Below are positions 3,693-5,134 of a stretch of DNA of 5,134 bases, in pieces; position 1 is the first letter of the stretch, and every line of letters begins with the position of its first letter. This DNA is from an archaeon (lineage in GTDB: Archaea; Hydrothermarchaeota; Hydrothermarchaeia; JALTZZ01; JALUTC01), in assembly GCA_027051265.1 (NCBI GenBank), contig JALTZH010000052.1, positions 1-5,134 on the forward strand. The letters are read 5' to 3'. Made by a program: the position numbers and the translations under genes. The notes under the pieces were generated by a model that saw only the letters and a program-made list of their open reading frames with translations, did no database searches and was not told where the DNA came from.

Positions 3693-3864
3693 AGATTTCA
3701 TCTCTTAGCTCAAGCATATCCACTTTTATGCTTTTATATTTTCCTCTGAGCTTCTCTATATCTTCCTCAATTCTTATTTTTAATTCCTTACCTTCCTCTA
3801 AATCAACCTTTTCCAAAGGTTTGAATACACCATTTTCGTAGATTACCCTAATTACTTTTGGCAT
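3664..3864 (-). CDS. DUF104 (AF2212-like) antitoxin
   Basis: This 66-residue protein starts MPKVIRVIYENGVFKPLEKV (1-20) and continues DLEEGKELKIRIEED, the clear signature of the DUF104 (PF01954) family. The family has a small beta-barrel N-terminus and is commonly found next to PIN toxins in archaea. The C-terminal part, with LELRDEIYDRRTHIRR (51-66), would form the toxin-binding arm. ATG 3864 is chosen because it begins the family consensus and sits about 26 bp from a TATA box centre. A longer frame from 3930 adds 22 residues with no family resemblance and would run through the promoter. It forms a coupled operon with the VapC that overlaps its 3' end. Confidence 0.85.
   Translation of the reverse strand: MPKVIRVIYENGVFKPLEKVDLEEGKELKIRIEEDIEKLRGKYKSIKVDMLELRDEIYDRRTHIRR
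3698..3704 (-). promoter_or_regulatory. Ribosome binding site deciding the vapC start
   Basis: GAGATGA on the minus strand lies 5 nt before ATG 3692 and inside the antitoxin coding sequence. It overlaps the alternative ATG at 3701, which has no SD at usable distance. This favours 3692 as the toxin start. The same heptamer precedes the antitoxin at 1743. Confidence 0.5.
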
Positions 3865-3886
3865 ATTATAATCGTTTATCTTAACC

Positions 3887-3892
3887 TTATAA
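3887..3892 (-). promoter_or_regulatory. TATA box for the DUF104-VapC operon (leaderless)
   Basis: On the minus strand TTATAA (3892-3887), with an A/G-rich BRE-like upstream flank (GAAAGATTC), is centred about 26 bp from ATG 3864. The transcript should therefore start at or next to the ATG. No SD precedes the antitoxin, in line with leaderless translation, while the downstream toxin uses an internal SD. Confidence 0.55.
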
Positions 3893-3973
3893 GAATCTTT
3901 CTTCCTGCTTCCAATTAAGAGAATCAACAAGAAAAAACTTCTCGTATTTGATTACGAAATGTCGCTAAGAAAG

Positions 3974-3993
3974 CCCCGCTTTTCAAAGCGGGG
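3974..3993 (+). repeat. Subterminal hairpin upstream of tnpB
   Basis: CCCCGCTT (3974-3981) and AAGCGGGG (3986-3993) form a perfect 8-bp stem around a TTCA loop, extendable by one T-A pair. It lies 72 bp before the tnpB ATG and is the strongest small palindrome in the window. IS200/IS605 elements carry such subterminal hairpins as TnpA binding sites. The TTCA loop and GC stem also resemble the stem at 2572-2589 (read on the minus strand), so an omega-RNA-related origin is an alternative. Confidence 0.65.
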
Positions 3994-4027
3994 ATGAATT
4001 AATGAAGGTTTGGAAAAGCAACGACAA

Positions 4028-4044
4028 GCGAAACATTTATATAA
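4028..4044 (+). promoter_or_regulatory. BRE/TATA promoter of tnpB
   Basis: GCGAAACA (4028-4035) followed by TTTATATAA (4036-4044) is close to the archaeal BRE plus TATA consensus. The TATA centre is about 25 bp from ATG 4065, so the mRNA is probably leaderless. This supports ATG 4065 over the internal ATG codons at 4086 and 4098. Confidence 0.65.
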
Positions 4045-4064
4045 TGAATTATAAATTAATTAAT

Positions 4065-5134
4065 ATGCAAAAAGCGGAGAAACAAATGCATAAAACGATG
4101 AAAAGAACCAACGTATTTAAGCTTCATCCAACAAAGGAACAAGAAAAACATCTTTTTAAGATCTGCGAGATGTCCACGATTCTTTGGAACAAGCTAAACT
4201 ATATAAGAAGACAAGCGTTCTTCGAAGGGAGATTTGATTGGAAGAAAGGAGTTAATGATCTATACGAAGAGTTTAAATCAATTTTAGGCTCAGCTACTGC
4301 ACAGCAAATAATAAGGAAGAACAACTTCGTTTGGAAAAGCTTCTTCAAGCTCAAATGGCTTCAAAGCAAAAATATGCTACCAAAGCACATTAAGAACATA
4401 TCCCCTCCTCGTTACTGGAAAGATAGAGAAGCTGGTAAAAGAAAACTTATGACAATAGTAAGAAACGATTGCTATCGAATAGAAAAAAACTCCAAAGGCA
4501 AAAAATACTTAATATTTAAAGGCATGAGAATTAGAATAACTGGCAAAGCTAAATGGCAGGGTAAACAAGGACAATTAGAAATCTTCTACGATGACTTAAC
4601 TAAAAACTGGTATGCTCATCAAACCATCGAAGTTGAAAAGCCTGAAGCAAAAAGTTACAAAAAAGCTTTCGTCGATATCGGTGCTATCTGCTTAATAACC
4701 GCTTGGATCGAAAACGAAAGACAAGCCATTGCTTTCAGTGGCAAACCCCTACTATCAGACTGGTGGTATTGGAACAAAAAAATCGCCCAACACCAAAGCC
4801 TCCTTAAAAAAATTAATAACAAACATACCTCCAAAACCCTTAGAAAGTTATACAGAATAAGACAAAAAAGGTTTAGGCATTACGTTAATACTGTCGTGCA
4901 TAGATTCGTTAAGCTTTGCTTGAAAAAAGGCGTTAAAATAATCTTCGTCGGCGATCCCAAAGGTTTAAGAATAAACAACAACAAAAGCAATAGCAAAAAG
5001 GTTAACGCTATCATCCACAACTTCTTCAGCTATAGGTATATCATCCAAAGAATTAAAATAACAGCCGAAAACTTCGGTATTAAAGTTAAACCTGTCGATG
5101 AACGTAATACCTCCTCTCGTTGCCCTTGGTGTGG
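4065..5134 (+). CDS. tnpB: TnpB RNA-guided nuclease, C-terminus beyond right edge
   Basis: The frame is open for 356 codons to the right edge. TnpB proteins are RNA-guided RuvC-type DNA nucleases encoded by IS200/IS605 elements and related to Cas12. Visible are the N-terminal wedge start MKRTNVFKLHPTKEQEKHLF (12-31), with TILWNKLNYIRR (38-49); RuvC-I at AFVDIGA (201-207) with D204; the bridge-helix-like region GKPLLSDWWYWNKKIAQHQS (226-245); RuvC-II at IIFVGDPKGLR (292-302), where the acidic residue appears to be D297; and TSSRCPWC (349-356), the first zinc knuckle, at the window end. The second knuckle and RuvC-III Asp should follow outside. Typical full length is about 370-430 residues, so most of the protein is here. 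ATG 4065 fits the TATA spacing; a start at 4098 (M12) would also retain all known domains. No frame disruptions are seen. Confidence 0.88.
   Translation, partial: MQKAEKQMHKTMKRTNVFKLHPTKEQEKHLFKICEMSTILWNKLNYIRRQAFFEGRFDWKKGVNDLYEEFKSILGSATAQQIIRKNNFVWKSFFKLKWLQSKNMLPKHIKNISPPRYWKDREAGKRKLMTIVRNDCYRIEKNSKGKKYLIFKGMRIRITGKAKWQGKQGQLEIFYDDLTKNWYAHQTIEVEKPEAKSYKKAFVDIGAICLITAWIENERQAIAFSGKPLLSDWWYWNKKIAQHQSLLKKINNKHTSKTLRKLYRIRQKRFRHYVNTVVHRFVKLCLKKGVKIIFVGDPKGLRINNNKSNSKKVNAIIHNFFSYRYIIQRIKITAENFGIKVKPVDERNTSSRCPWC

Larger units (their letters stand above)
3950..5134 (+). mobile_element. IS200/IS605-type tnpB-only element (partial, right end outside)
   Basis: A hairpin at 3974-3993 followed by a promoter and tnpB matches an IS605/IS1341-type element carrying only tnpB. 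The left boundary is probably near 3950-3960: TTGAT (3948-3952) and TTAC (3952-3955) there resemble target motifs used by known family members, but the exact junction cannot be set from one copy. No tnpA (HUH transposase) is present between the hairpin and tnpB, so movement would need a TnpA supplied in trans. The right end and guide RNA lie beyond the window. Confidence 0.55.

Noticed and set aside
3865-3930. 22-residue N-terminal extension of the DUF104 antitoxin from ATG 3930
   Set aside because: The family consensus begins at MPKVIRV (ATG 3864), and the extension would cover the TATA box at 3887-3892.

Overview
The window looks like an accessory island from a hyperthermophilic archaeon. 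The evidence is AT-rich DNA with AT-rich TATA/BRE-type promoters, several placed so that the transcript would begin at or next to the start codon, plus a STAND-type archaeal ATPase, four toxin-antitoxin (TA) loci or their remains, and IS200/IS605-type transposon sequence. The phylum cannot be fixed from this sequence: Archaeoglobi, Methanococci, Thermococci and Thermoprotei all carry these families.

Left part (1-1475): a coiled-coil protein that runs off the left edge on the minus strand is divergent from an archaeal AAA/STAND ATPase (435-1475, plus). They share an 89-bp intergenic region with a palindromic TATA-like core.

Middle (1488-3864): a cluster of small TA loci in different states of repair. 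(i) Minus: a VapB-like antitoxin (1555-1743) followed by a vapC cut off after 28 codons. (ii) Minus: a RelB-like antitoxin (2099-2281) whose partner is not RelE but an in-frame chimera, with about 9 RelE-like N-terminal residues joined to the C-terminal two thirds of a PIN/VapC protein (1767-2102). (iii) A GC-rich remnant of the right end of an IS605-type element (about 2425-2650, minus), holding the last 31 codons of a tnpB and an omega-RNA-like structured stretch. (iv) Plus: an antitoxin (2733-2930) abutting a RelE-type toxin (2931-3167) whose C-terminus is lost to a frameshift in an A7 run, followed by a scrap of vapC start. (v) Minus: a DUF104 antitoxin (3664-3864) overlapping an apparently intact VapC (3237-3692). 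The chimera in (ii) shares a 282-bp block with this VapC that differs at 6 positions by hand count, so the intact gene (or a close relative) donated its 3' part.

Right part (about 3950-5134): a hairpin and a strong BRE/TATA promoter precede a TnpB gene that runs off the right edge at its first zinc-knuckle cysteines. No tnpA is present in the window.

Only the DUF104-VapC pair looks fully intact as a TA system. The others are eroded or recombined, and the transposon fragments and direct repeats offer a plausible mechanism. Stretches without genes are short: 2282-2424 and 3184-3236 hold little beyond what is listed.
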